This document shows positions 1 to 7,896 of a stretch of DNA of 64,000 nucleotides, one piece after another. Source of the stretch: Brumicola pallidula DSM 14239 = ACAM 615 (lineage in GTDB: Bacteria; Pseudomonadota; Gammaproteobacteria; Enterobacterales; Alteromonadaceae); the NCBI RefSeq assembly GCF_000428905.1, contig NZ_AUAV01000024.1:37286-101285 (forward strand). Reading direction: 5' to 3'. A program made the position numbers and the translations under genes. Position 1 is the first letter of the stretch; the number at the start of each line of letters is the position of its first letter. The notes beneath the pieces are model-generated. The model made no database searches, was not told the origin of the DNA, and was given only the letters and a program-made list of their open reading frames with translations.

Positions 1-146
1 AGTTCGCTCCAGCTTAGTTTTATGCATACGGACTAAGACTCCGCACAATATGAAACGATAAATAAAGTAGTGTATCTATAGTTAACATTTATGATTTTAC
101 TGCTCCAAAAAATAACTAGTGTAAATTGAAATAGCGCTCTGCATGT

Positions 147-638
147 CTATTCCTTCGGCCTTTCTTTATTATAAAGTATTTCCGTTTTTTCCCCTTGAAA
201 GCTGTCGTAAAGAGCTTTATGCGCGCTGTATGAGAGGGTATCTTTTCTGTCCATATATCCAGCGATCCAATCGAGTAGCATTGCTAAATTATTATCTTGC
301 GCTTCTTTTGACTCGTATTTATGCGGCTCCCAAGGTCTGCTTCTCGCATTTTTCTGACATAACTCAATCGGCAAATTCAAAAAGATAGCTTCAGTTGCAA
401 ACGGTTTCACCATTTCAAGTAAATCGGCATAACAGCCTTCCACAACCCAATTATCATTGGGTGTCATGAAATTCTCAATTTGCTCATATGCCAGGTTTAT
501 CGGCCTACGTTCAGGCGGATCCGAAGGAAGCCAAGCCAGAACATCCAAATCGAGGTGAGCAAACCCGTCGTTACGATGTTGTGCAGCTAATTTCGATTTT
601 CCAGAACCGGAATTTCCAAAAATGATTATTTTTCTCAT
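147..638 (-). CDS. Small P-loop kinase, adenylate-kinase-like (topology-modulation type)
   Basis: A 163-residue protein beginning MRKIIIFG with a Walker A motif GNSGSGKS at residues 8-15, so it should bind ATP or GTP. The segment DLDVLAW and the later arginine-rich stretch NARSRPWEPHK resemble small nucleoside/shikimate-kinase-like proteins often annotated as topology modulation or AAA-family ATPases. The open frame extends upstream to 719, but the family N terminus places the start at the ATG ending at 638, just ahead of the P-loop. The substrate cannot be told from the sequence. It lies in the accessory region next to a small hypothetical gene in the same orientation. The kinase fold is clear; the function is not. 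Confidence 0.75.
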   Translation of the reverse strand: MRKIIIFGNSGSGKSKLAAQHRNDGFAHLDLDVLAWLPSDPPERRPINLAYEQIENFMTPNDNWVVEGCYADLLEMVKPFATEAIFLNLPIELCQKNARSRPWEPHKYESKEAQDNNLAMLLDWIAGYMDRKDTLSYSAHKALYDSFQGEKTEILYNKERPKE

Positions 639-673
639 CAGATACAACTCCTGCGATTGACTGGAAGCGTTTG

Positions 674-1018
674 TTATAATGCATCTTGTGTCATTATATA
701 AGAGACTGTTAGCTTGCAATCGATAAATTTAAGCATTCGATTAACTGAGCCTGGTACATCGATAATATTTGCTTCTTTTTTCGACGCAATAGATATCAAA
801 ATATCACAATCACAGGCTTCAATACGCTGTCGAATAAAAAAGTCAAATATATCCTCTAAGTTATCGCTCTTTAAGGTTACACAGCCTAAATAGCAGTCTT
901 TCTTAGGGTGTTTTTTTTGTGAACCTGCAGAAATTTCGCGCTCCAGAGTAAATGCTTGAAGTTTATTTAAACTAAAGAAGCGGAAGCTTGAACTGACGGT
1001 TTCGTTTACATTTTCCAC
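674..1018 (-). CDS. Hypothetical protein, 114 aa
   Basis: No family is recognised with confidence. The protein is soluble, with no signal peptide or membrane segment. The C-terminal half (DILISIASKKEANIIDVPG followed by a beta-rich end) loosely recalls small immunity-type DUF proteins that end in a lone alpha/beta domain, but this is only an impression. The start has a plausible purine-rich stretch (GTGGAAA) just upstream. It lies between the kinase and the DEAD-box helicase, all on the minus strand. Confidence 0.5.
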   Translation of the reverse strand: MENVNETVSSSFRFFSLNKLQAFTLEREISAGSQKKHPKKDCYLGCVTLKSDNLEDIFDFFIRQRIEACDCDILISIASKKEANIIDVPGSVNRMLKFIDCKLTVSYIMTQDAL

Positions 1019-1050
1019 TGGATCCTCATTATCTTACAATTTTATGTAGA

Positions 1051-2295
1051 TTATTTACCACCGCGGCCTCTGCGCGCCTGCGATTTACCTCGACGTCGGG
1101 GCGCAGAGTCTGCCTCAAAATTACCGTATTCGTCATCTTCCGATGAGACTGCAGGTGCCTTCACTCTGGGCGCGAAGCCCGGAATTATCTCGCGCTCAGA
1201 TTTACGACCAATAACACGTTCTATAGAGTTTAACTGTTTAGATTCATCCTCACTGACCAGTGAAACAGCTAAACCGAAAGTGCCAGCACGGCCAGTGCGA
1301 CCAATGCGATGCACATAGTCTTCTGGTACATAGGGCAGATCGAAGTTAACCACGCAAGGCAGTTGGCTTATATCAATGCCCCGAGAAGCTATATCAGTGG
1401 CAACCAATACCTTAACATTGCCGTTTCTAAAACCATCTAAAGCCAGTGTGCGAGCATGCTGGGTTCTGTTCGAATGGATTGATGCGGCACTAATACGTGC
1501 TTTTTCCAGCTGGACCACCAAACTGTCCGCACCAAGCTTGGTGCGAGTAAATACCAAAACTTGATGCCACTTGTTCTTTCTAATCAGGTGGATCAACACC
1601 TCACTCTTTCGTTCTTTGTCTACAGGATGCAATTGCTGCTTGATCTTATCGAGGGCACTGTTAGCGGTATCCACTTCAATTAAAAGTGGATTATTTAACA
1701 TCCCTTTAGCAAGAGACTTGATCTCTTTAGAAAACGTCGCTGAGAACATCAAGGTTTGGCGTTTGCTGGGCAGCAACGTTTGGATATGACGTATATCGTC
1801 GATGAACCCCAAATCCAACACGCGATCAGCCTCATCTAAAACCAATATCTCAAGGCGATCAAAGTTAATCGCCTGTTGATTATAAAGATCAATCAAACGA
1901 CCCGGCGTAGCAACCAGCACATCCAAACCACCTTGCAGTTGGTATATCTGCGGCTCAATCCTCACGCCACCAAACACTGCACCAGAGCGAATATTCATAT
2001 GCCGACTGTAGTTTTCGATGCTGGCGGCAACCTGCGCAGCGAGTTCACGGGTCGGCGTAATGACCAACGCCCGCACACATTGAGGCTGCGAACTAACGCC
2101 ACCAGACAATAGCTGCACCATAGGCAGCGTAAAACTGGCTGTTTTACCCGTGCCCGTGTGGGCCACCGCCATAACATCACGTTGGCTAAGCACCACTGGT
2201 ATAGCCTCAATCTGTATCGGCGATGGGCTTGTGTAACCTTGTTCTGCAACGCTTTTCAAAAGCTCATTACACAAACCTAAAGATCCAAATGGCAT
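1051..2295 (-). CDS. rhlE: DEAD-box ATP-dependent RNA helicase, RhlE type
   Basis: A 414-residue superfamily 2 RNA helicase with motifs in order: Q motif SPIQIEA near residue 25, motif I AHTGTGKT at 45-52, PTREL at 81-85, TPGRL near 130, DEAD at 154-157, SAT at 185-187, and ARGID/HRIGRTGRAG-type motifs in the second RecA domain near residue 330. The C terminus is a short basic arginine/glycine tail, as in RhlE proteins acting on structured RNA and ribosome assembly. An AAGGAA ribosome-binding site sits just upstream of the ATG. The RhlE subfamily label rests on overall length and tail; the helicase call is secure. Confidence 0.93.
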   Translation of the reverse strand: MPFGSLGLCNELLKSVAEQGYTSPSPIQIEAIPVVLSQRDVMAVAHTGTGKTASFTLPMVQLLSGGVSSQPQCVRALVITPTRELAAQVAASIENYSRHMNIRSGAVFGGVRIEPQIYQLQGGLDVLVATPGRLIDLYNQQAINFDRLEILVLDEADRVLDLGFIDDIRHIQTLLPSKRQTLMFSATFSKEIKSLAKGMLNNPLLIEVDTANSALDKIKQQLHPVDKERKSEVLIHLIRKNKWHQVLVFTRTKLGADSLVVQLEKARISAASIHSNRTQHARTLALDGFRNGNVKVLVATDIASRGIDISQLPCVVNFDLPYVPEDYVHRIGRTGRAGTFGLAVSLVSEDESKQLNSIERVIGRKSEREIIPGFAPRVKAPAVSSEDDEYGNFEADSAPRRRGKSQARRGRGGK

Positions 2296-2371
2296 AGATA
2301 AACATTCCTTGGGTTGTTTAATATTTTCTAAATTTTTGTCGATGGTACGAGTAAAATTATAGCAGCAATAC

Positions 2372-2821
2372 TCACATCACCAAAAAGAGCGGGACCAAAA
2401 GTAATGCCGATACCGGTGCCAAATAGTGCAGTACCCAACGTAAATACTCAATCTTGAGGTTGCCCCATGATGACGAAAAAATAAATATGCTGAATACAAA
2501 AGGGAACTCACTAACACAACCCTAACAGCGGCAACTACGCCAAATATTGGGGAACCGAATGCCCATGACATCACGTAAAAATCTAAGCAGTACGCGATGG
2601 CCATTCCCAATAAAAGGCCCTCGGGGTAATTGAAAAATAATAGAAGTATGATTGGAAAACTCGTTGCTATAACACTCATATGTGTATATCCAATGAGATC
2701 CCCTAACTTATTCTCTTTACTAAATGGGTCTGCACCAAACACCTTTGATAAAAGAACAGCAACTGGAAATATACAAAACGTCCCAACAAGCGGATATATT
2801 GATGAAATCTCAATTGGGTAG
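2372..2821 (-). pseudogene. Broken multi-spanning membrane protein (DUF7010-like)
   Basis: Minus-strand frames encode a hydrophobic protein with at least four membrane spans. Reading from about 2815, one frame gives YPLVGTFCIFPVAVLLSKVFG and continues through KLGDLIGYTHMSV to LLYSAYLFF near 2480. After that point the natural continuation (SSWGNLKIEYLRWVLHY, ending at the stop at 2372-2374) is in a different frame, so there is a frameshift near 2478. At the 5' end an in-frame TAA just upstream removes any normal start, so the N terminus is missing. The pattern resembles DUF7010-family membrane proteins from memory. It follows an attC-like site, so it may be a dead cassette gene. Confidence 0.6.
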
Positions 2822-2957
2822 ACATTTTATACTACTACAACATATAGCCAAAATATAAGCCCTGAAGCGAAGTAACCGATATTCCATTTACTTTGCAATG
2901 CAAGTCTATTTGAAGCTTTTTCAGTTCCATAATTTCTTCCCTTTATTTAGAACCACC

Positions 2958-3077
2958 CGAGCTTAATATCCCGCATAAAGGGCAAGTTTATGGGGCGGCT
3001 TTTGAGTAACGCGAAATACGAACGTAAAGTTTTCCCAACGAGCAAAGAAAGTGTTAATGCGTTTGTTAGCAGCTATA
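2958..3077 (-). repeat. attC-like site A (minus orientation)
   Basis: Read on the minus strand, the site opens GCTAACAAACGCATTAAC and closes with CCCTTTATGCGGGATATTAAGC-like sequence (given in part). This opening TAACAAACGC and the closing CTTTATGCGGG..TTA pattern are familiar from chromosomal integron attC sites of marine gammaproteobacteria. The closing core is ATTAAGC rather than GTTRRRY, so it is imperfect. It lies directly upstream, in the minus direction, of the broken membrane gene. Confidence 0.4.
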
Positions 3078-3260
3078 TTGTGTTGTGGATATTGAATTAA
3101 CAAGCTATTGCTCCTTGATATTTGTGTTGATTTCTAAACATTACCCAGTTTCACATGAAACGACAACTGATTTATCTTGGCGAAGAAGACCAAACAGCAA
3201 ATGCGCGCGAACCCGAAAAAACGAATTTGAAGCAGATGGATTGACTCTTGAGAGAACGAG
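3053..3260. repeat. Dispersed direct repeat, intact copy A
   Basis: This segment matches 3703-3863 closely (shared blocks TTAATGCGTTTGT, GTTGTGGATATTGAATTAAC, AAGCTAT, CTCCTTGAT, CAACTGATTTATC). The rest of the match resumes at 9117-9162 (AAAACCAATGAAAG...ACTCTTGAAAGAACGAG). Copy A is uninterrupted and shows what copy B looked like before a transposon split it. Confidence 0.8.
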
Positions 3261-3289
3261 CAACTTACGTCAATTGATAAAACCATAAC

Positions 3290-3652
3290 TCAAAAAATAA
3301 CTGTATTACCCAATAAAACGCCCGTTAGACTGCCAAGGAAATAAATTAGCATTTTCAATATATCCATTAATAAAATAGAGACATGATAAGCAACAAAAAC
3401 CTTTGGTGTCGAGTAAAGCATTGAAAATGGTAGGCGAGCACGTTTAGTTATGCAATCGGTGCCTAACACAAAGAAAAATACACTTAACAGAAAATAAATT
3501 ACTAATAATAGATTAGCAATTTTATCTACGATTAGCAGCGAGCTATCAGCAGATCTGGTCGCAAGATAAATGATTGCAAAGCCCAATACCATTCCACTAA
3601 GATAAGCCGCTATTTTGGCAGGTGAAAAGAATCGACTAAACAGGGCTAACAC
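3290..3652 (-). CDS. Small four-span membrane protein, hypothetical
   Basis: A 120-residue hydrophobic protein with about four predicted membrane spans (GMVLGFAIIYLA, LLLVIYFLLSVFFFVL, and two C-terminal segments). It starts with GTG, and a GGAG-like ribosome-binding site lies immediately upstream in an attC-like sequence. The gene therefore sits between two attC-like sites (A and B) in the way an integron cassette gene does. No function is recognised. It may not be expressed. Confidence 0.5.
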   Translation of the reverse strand: MLALFSRFFSPAKIAAYLSGMVLGFAIIYLATRSADSSLLIVDKIANLLLVIYFLLSVFFFVLGTDCITKRARLPFSMLYSTPKVFVAYHVSILLMDILKMLIYFLGSLTGVLLGNTVIF

Positions 3653-3722
3653 TCCGCATATCGGGAAATTGCATGGGCGCAGTTTTTGAGCGCAGCGATT
3701 GGGTTAATGCGTTTGTATGCAG
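3644..3722 (-). repeat. attC-like site B (minus orientation)
   Basis: On the minus strand it opens with ACAAACGCATTAACCC and ends TGCGGAGTGTTAGCC, where GTTAGCC resembles the GTTRRRY core of attC sites. It is the counterpart of site A and immediately precedes the GTG of the 120-residue membrane protein. Confidence 0.4.
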
Positions 3723-3863
3723 CTATATTATGTTGTGGATATTGAATTAACAAGCTATCACTCCTTGATGTTTGTTTTGAAGTAATGACATTAGTGAATT
3801 TTAGCTAAAACAACAACTGATTTATCCTGACGAAGCCTAGACGACCAATGCGGGCGGACCTAT
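3703..3863. repeat. Dispersed direct repeat, left part of interrupted copy B
   Basis: Diverged copy of 3053-3260. The match stops at CCTAT (3859-3863), exactly where the transposon begins. The remainder of the copy is found on the far side of the element at 9117-9162. Confidence 0.8.
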
Positions 3864-3893
3864 TGTGCAGTGACAATAAAGTGTCATACTAAA
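3864..3893 (+). repeat. Left terminal inverted repeat of the transposon
   Basis: Outer 30 bp, beginning TGTGCAGTGACAATAAAG and ending CATACTAAA. It pairs with 9082-9111 on the other strand at 25 of 30 positions. Confidence 0.85.
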
Positions 3894-4302
3894 CAATAAA
3901 GTATCATCCTTTACAATAATCTACATGTAACTAAAATTTAGATAGAAAAGTTAGAAAACCCAATAAAAACAGTGCCTCCAAAGCGATTATTTAACTTTAC
4001 TTCGAATTATCTAAGTTTGTGCTTATTTATAAGTGTGAATTGGTAATTACTAGTGGTCATTTTTTAGATCAACTTTTAACATTGTGGATCTAATTTATTT
4101 ATAGACGGATAATAAACTAACACCTGAATGCTGCGGCTTTCGGCAGCCACCCAAAATCCATATTAAGATAATTCTTAACGGCAGCAAATGGCGGTAAGGG
4201 GACATAAGCAATTCCCTTCTTTCAAAAGCAAAATCCACCTATTAAGCAGTCTAAAAACTTAGAGCCGGCAAGCAGACTTTCAGCTAAATAAAGAACTCAA
4301 GG

Positions 4303-4434
4303 ATGAGTGCTGCTACACAAATACCGATTAAAAAATGCTTTTTAACGCGAGGGGATTACACTGTCGCAGTAAACTGGTTGCAAGATTTTCGCAATGGTGA
4401 CATTAAAACCGCACCTCGTTGTATAAACAAATAG
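4303..4434 (+). CDS. Possible 43-residue protein
   Basis: ATG at 4303, stop TAG at 4432-4434. The product begins MSAATQIPIKKCFLTRGDYT and has ordinary amino-acid composition (NWLQDFRNGDIK). AAGG directly abuts the ATG, so the ribosome-binding site is poorly spaced. It converges on the ABC-exporter fragment. No family is recognised; it may itself be a fragment. Confidence 0.25.
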   Translation: MSAATQIPIKKCFLTRGDYTVAVNWLQDFRNGDIKTAPRCINK

Positions 4435-4446
4435 TTTTGTTGTACT

Positions 4447-4797
4447 TTATACACCAAACGACGTTTTATACTCTTGCGTTACATCCGTTAACTTACCCTC
4501 TTGTAAGGCATAAATAATATCGGCGTCTAATATCGTCTCTTGCCTGTGGGCAATTACAATGCGCGTCATGTCGAGTTGTTGTATCGCTTGGTTAACGTAA
4601 TGCTCAAGGGCGGCATCTAAATGACTAGTGGCTTCATCAAGCAGTAGTATTTTGGGTTGGCGATATAAAGCACGGGCCAGTAAGAGGCGCTGCTTTTGCC
4701 CACCCGACAGTGCGCTGCCCATGTCACCTACAAGTGAATTGTAGCCCATGTTCATTTGCGTAATGTCTTGGTGGATACCGGCCAAGGTAATTGACAT
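4447..4797 (-). pseudogene. C-terminal fragment of an ABC exporter ATPase
   Basis: The 116 residues contain the ABC signature LSGGQ, a Walker B with LLLDEATSHLD and the H-loop IVIAHR, so this is the end of a nucleotide-binding domain. The close match of GYNSLVGDMGSALSGGQKQR to peptidase-containing bacteriocin/type I exporters is family knowledge. The Walker A, membrane domain and peptidase are missing. The upstream sequence switches at about 4797 into an IS91-like transposase fragment, so the exporter gene was cut by element insertion or recombination. Confidence 0.8.
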
Positions 4798-4798
4798 T

Positions 4799-5122
4799 TA
4801 ATACTAATCCCCGTAATTCCTTAGGCAAGGTGAAAGTCACCGTATAGTAATCCACAGGCAACAGCTTGCTTTGCTGGCGTGCCAGCCACTGACGGGTGGT
4901 GTGATGTTAACACTGATTGCACGCACGATGACCACAAGAGCAGTATGTGCGGCGCTGGTAAGGACAGTCATCACAGGCAAGCGCAATCTCACCGTATTGC
5001 GGAGTACGACATCCAAGAATGGCATTAATCGCCGACCATTCATCTTGGGAGGTTGCCCTTGAGTATCGTTGTTTGAAGCGAGGCAGATAGCGCTCATAAA
5101 TAGAGGCAAGCTCATAGCTCAT
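4799..5122 (-). pseudogene. IS91-family transposase, N-terminal fragment (element 1)
   Basis: Starts MSYELASIYERYLPRFK, overlapping the end of the recombinase gene by 11 bases as in related two-gene IS91 elements. It shows the cysteine-rich zinc-binding region (CDDCPYQRRTYCSCGHRACNQC in pieces). An in-frame TAA at 4907-4909 replaces what is usually a Gln after CNQC. The frame then continues HHTTRQWLARQQSKLLPVDY and TLPKELRGL before homology ends at the ABC fragment. The HUH catalytic region is lost. Confidence 0.75.
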
Positions 5123-6029
5123 GCTTTTTCTCCCCGTCCATAACGATGTTAAGCCTATCCACCATGGCGTTGATAAGCTTGCCGGTGTCATGTTGAGTGA
5201 CATCGGTTAACTGTGTGTACAGTGCGGTAGTTTTGGGGCATTCATGCCCCATTTCATGCTGGATAGCGCGCAGGTTGACACCGCATTCCACCAGATGTGC
5301 CCCATAGCAATGGCGCAAAGTGTGAGGGGAAGCAGATTTGTAGATGGCGCAGTCGGCCAGAATGATTTTGAAGGCTTTTTGCAGTCCACCACGATCCATT
5401 ATCTTAGTGGCATGATGGCGCTCGTGATGGTTTTTCCCGGCAGGAAACAATAAGGAAGGATGGCGGTGAGTGGCCCAATATTGGCGCAGTGCGACTAATG
5501 CGCGCTGGGGTAAGATAACAAAACGGTCTTTTTTACCTTTGCCAAGACGGATATGGAGCTTCATACGCTGGGCATCGATGTCGCCAATCTTTACGCTAAG
5601 GGTTTCGCCAAGGCGAAGCCCCATGCTAAAAGACACGAGAATGAAGGTTTGATAACGAAGCTCACGGGTGGCGTTGATAAGCTGCTCAATTTCTTGGAGG
5701 GTGAGGATATCGGGTAACACTTTCACGTGAGGGGGTTTGACAATGTCAATCCATTGCCAGTGTTTGTCCAGAACATGCTTGTAAAAGAACTGAAGGCCAT
5801 TGCGATCAATTTTAACGGTGCTCCAGGAGTGTGTTTTAACAAGTGAGGTAAAATAGTTTTTGAGATGGGTTTTGGTTAATTCATCGGGGCAGATGTCGAA
5901 AAAGGAGGTGATACGCCTGACGGCGCGTGAGTAGGCATCGATAGTGGCATCGGCTTTGCCTTGACGAAGTAATGCGTTAAGATGCTGTTTTTACAGTAAA
6001 TCGAACTTTTGTTGCTGTGCTGTGTTCAT
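5112..6029 (-). pseudogene. IS91-associated tyrosine recombinase with premature stop (element 1)
   Basis: From the ATG at 6029 the frame reads MNTAQQQKFDLL and then hits TAA at 5991-5993. The same frame continues without interruption to 5112, giving a full-length recombinase of about 305 residues. It has a SAM-like core-binding domain (DAYSRAVRRIT), then a catalytic domain with R in GLRLGETLSV, HTLRHCYGAHL and the LY tyrosine in TTALYTQLTD. A shorter product could start at an internal GTG (5726), but it would lack the core-binding domain. The nonsense codon makes this a probable pseudogene. Confidence 0.75.
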
Positions 6030-6109
6030 GGGATAATTCCTCTATTAGTCGCACTCGGGGATGAGTGCGTAGAGGTATTATCGTTGATAGGTCAGATATC
6101 TGAATTTTG

Positions 6110-6120
6110 CCGCGGAGCGG
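6110..6120. repeat. Shared 11-bp hairpin, upstream end of IS91-like element 1
   Basis: CCGCGGAGCGG, a CCGC/GCGG hairpin with a 3-base loop, lies 81 bp upstream of the recombinase start. The identical 11-mer lies 103 bp upstream of the second recombinase (8878-8888). It is a candidate element terminus. Confidence 0.45.
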
Positions 6121-6143
6121 CTTCGTTCAACAAGGAGTTTAGA

Positions 6144-6467
6144 ATGACAAAAATCTTTTTAGTAGCAATATTATTATCTGTTAGCCTTACTTTAAGTGCT
6201 AAATCGGAGGCAGAAATGCCTACGCCTAAAATTTCTATTCATCAAGCTTCAAATGCTGCTGAGGTTTTATTGTTAAGAAGCGAGGATAATATCGAACCTA
6301 AGCTTTTTTTGGCTGAAGAATATATTGTTCAATCCATCAATTTTTCAAAAGTTAAAAATGAGTGGGTTTGGGTTGTTCGTTTTATGCACCCGAAAGCGAA
6401 AGACTACAAAGTTACATACCATGTTGATCAAGATGGGAGCGCTAAATTCGAGTTTGCCACAGATTGA
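6144..6467 (+). CDS. Small secreted protein, hypothetical (107 aa)
   Basis: Begins MTKIFLVAILLSVSLTLSAKS, a typical Sec signal peptide with likely cleavage after the alanine near residue 19. The mature part is about 85 residues, ending in a beta-rich stretch (EWVWVVRFMHPKAKDYKVTYHVDQDG). A good ribosome-binding site AAGGAG lies 7 bases before the ATG, so this start was preferred over the longer frame beginning at 6009. It is cargo of the transposon and is followed closely by attC-like and repeat sequence. No family was recognised. Confidence 0.65.
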   Translation: MTKIFLVAILLSVSLTLSAKSEAEMPTPKISIHQASNAAEVLLLRSEDNIEPKLFLAEEYIVQSINFSKVKNEWVWVVRFMHPKAKDYKVTYHVDQDGSAKFEFATD

Positions 6468-6483
6468 GCGCATAACAAAGACT

Positions 6484-6556
6484 ATGGCAAAAGCTCGTTC
6501 TTTCAAGAGTGGCTCTCATCTGTTTTTAATGAGTTATTTTCGGGTTCGCGAGCGCA
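6484..6556 (-). repeat. Dispersed repeat, inverted partial copy C
   Basis: On the minus strand this segment reads GCGAACCCGAAAATAACTC through ACAGATGAGAGCCACTCTTG to AAAGAACGAGC. It matches the second half of copy A (about 3200-3262) and, in part, 9140-9162. It lies inside the transposon. Confidence 0.6.
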
Positions 6557-6691
6557 TAATGTTTGATTTCCGCTGGTCAACTTCAGTTGTTGTTTCAGCG
6601 CCAAACGGGTATTGTTTTACCTAAATGGTTAACGCAAGGAGACATGGATTGTTTTATCAATACCGAGTTAAATCAACTAAATATAACAAAC

Positions 6692-6748
6692 GCATCAACT
6701 CACTCCCGTTGGTCGCTGGGAAAATTACTCGGGGTGTTGAGGTTGTAG
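6692..6748 (+). repeat. attC-like imperfect hairpin
   Basis: Contains ATAACAAACGCATCAACTC at its left side and CGGGGTGTTGAGGTTG at its right, which pair imperfectly (CAAC-TCA-C-CCCG against CGGGGTGTTGAGGTTG). The TAACAAACGCATCAAC opening is the same family as the other attC-like sites in the region. Confidence 0.3.
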
Positions 6749-6927
6749 AATAACTAATTCATTCAAAACTAGTAATGTTTTGTGCTCTTGAATCGTACTG
6801 TAAGCAGCTAATTCGATATAAGTAATGCATTTGTCACCCCGATTTATGGGTGTAATTTATAATAAACGAGTAATTCTACAGCCTCGTTATGTTTCCGCGG
6901 TAGATATTTAGCAAGGATGATTCAAGT

Positions 6928-7194
6928 TTGAAAAAGCGTTTTGGATTAGTGTTAATTGAAACAACTAAAATAGCGACTTGGGCAATTAGGTTATTCTGTT
7001 TACTATTTGCTAGTAATTTTGCAAACGAATTTATTGAATTGCTGGAAGCTGGATCTTTTTACAGAAGAGGCAATTTTTATACTTTAGTTGACAACCCAAC
7101 TTCATTTTACATACGAGCTACTAAATATGGAGTTTTTTGCATTTTGGCGTTTTGGTATATGACGATTGGAACTAAGGTTACAAGTGAAACATAA
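6928..7194 (+). CDS. Small membrane protein, hypothetical (88 aa)
   Basis: Starts with TTG after an AAGGATG purine-rich stretch. The product MKKRFGLVLIETTKIATWAI... has one hydrophobic segment near residues 17-30 and a second near the C terminus (YGVFCILAFWYMTIG). The stop TAA overlaps the opening of an attC-like site, as in integron cassettes. No function is recognised, and the start codon is uncertain. Confidence 0.4.
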   Translation: MKKRFGLVLIETTKIATWAIRLFCLLFASNFANEFIELLEAGSFYRRGNFYTLVDNPTSFYIRATKYGVFCILAFWYMTIGTKVTSET

Positions 7195-7266
7195 CAAAAA
7201 CATCAACTGGAAAACCACTCGCTGGGCTACGACCAATACGCGCGCGTTTTCCAGTTATATTAGCCG
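7190..7266 (+). repeat. attC-like site with 11-bp perfect stem
   Basis: Opens CATAACAAAAACATC and closes TATATTAGCCG. Inside, AACTGGAAAAC (7205-7215) and GTTTTCCAGTT (7246-7256) form a perfect 11-bp inverted repeat around a GC-rich loop. It directly follows a small gene, the order expected of a gene cassette. Confidence 0.45.
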
Positions 7267-7504
7267 TAAACAACACGTTTTAACGACCATCTTAGTTCTT
7301 TAATTATTACACTATTGAAGCCTCAAATGTTTCTTAATTTTGGTTTAAACGAATGTCCGCTTCGGTTTAAAATTCCCGCAAAATAAAGCAAATGCCAGAG
7401 CCAATTGAGCGCCATTTTCAGGATTACCTACAAATTAAATTTTATCACTGATATTTGCTGTTTGAATTCTCAGAATAAAAAATGCTTATTTCAGCAATGT
7501 TTTA

Positions 7505-7574
7505 GATTATCAGCTATCTGTCTTCCACAATAAATCCGCTATCCCTTATCAGATGCGACAGATGGTAGATAATC
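7505..7574. repeat. Imperfect 18-bp inverted repeat
   Basis: GATTATCAGCTATCTGTC at 7505-7522 pairs with GACAGATGGTAGATAATC at 7557-7574 (14 of 18). It lies in the 540-bp stretch 7267-7805 that otherwise shows no gene. It could be a recombination hairpin or a relic end. Confidence 0.35.
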
Positions 7575-7805
7575 TGACATGGACGAAACCGCGGGATGTT
7601 ACCTATAATGTTTCGCTATGGGGATTTCGTTGTTGGGTCGGGCGGATGTGGTGGGTGTTTCGCTCACAATTATTTTTCGGGCCTGTAATACTTGTACTAT
7701 ATTCATAATTTTCGCCAATTCCACGCGCTTTTTAGTGTCATTCTGTTATCGTTCTCCACATTTTTGTCTGCATCTGTATTTTCGACCACAGTGTACTGTA
7801 ATGGT

Positions 7806-7886
7806 CTAATGATCTTGGTTTACTGCTTTATAATGTTCACCATAAGAACGAAAGATATCGGCCACCTCAAGTGAATGGCAAGGCAT
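7806..7886 (-). pseudogene. IS91-family transposase stub (element 2)
   Basis: Ten bases after the recombinase stop, an ATG at 7886 opens a 26-residue frame containing SLEVADIFRSYGEHYKA, the characteristic N terminus of IS91-type transposases, then a TAG at 7806-7808. No further transposase homology was seen downstream, so only the beginning of the gene survives. Confidence 0.65.
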
Positions 7887-7896
7887 CTCATGTAAC

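Noticed and set aside
3147..3162. Fourth parS-like palindrome (AGTTTCACATGAAACG)
   Set aside because: Three mismatches, and the equivalent place in repeat copy B is a different palindrome, so it looks like part of the repeat rather than a ParB site.
5244..5453. Plus-strand frames opposite the element 1 recombinase
   Set aside because: They are shadows of the recombinase and other genes in the opposite strand.
7618..7809. 63-codon plus-strand frame
   Set aside because: Antisense to the transposase stub region and of odd composition.
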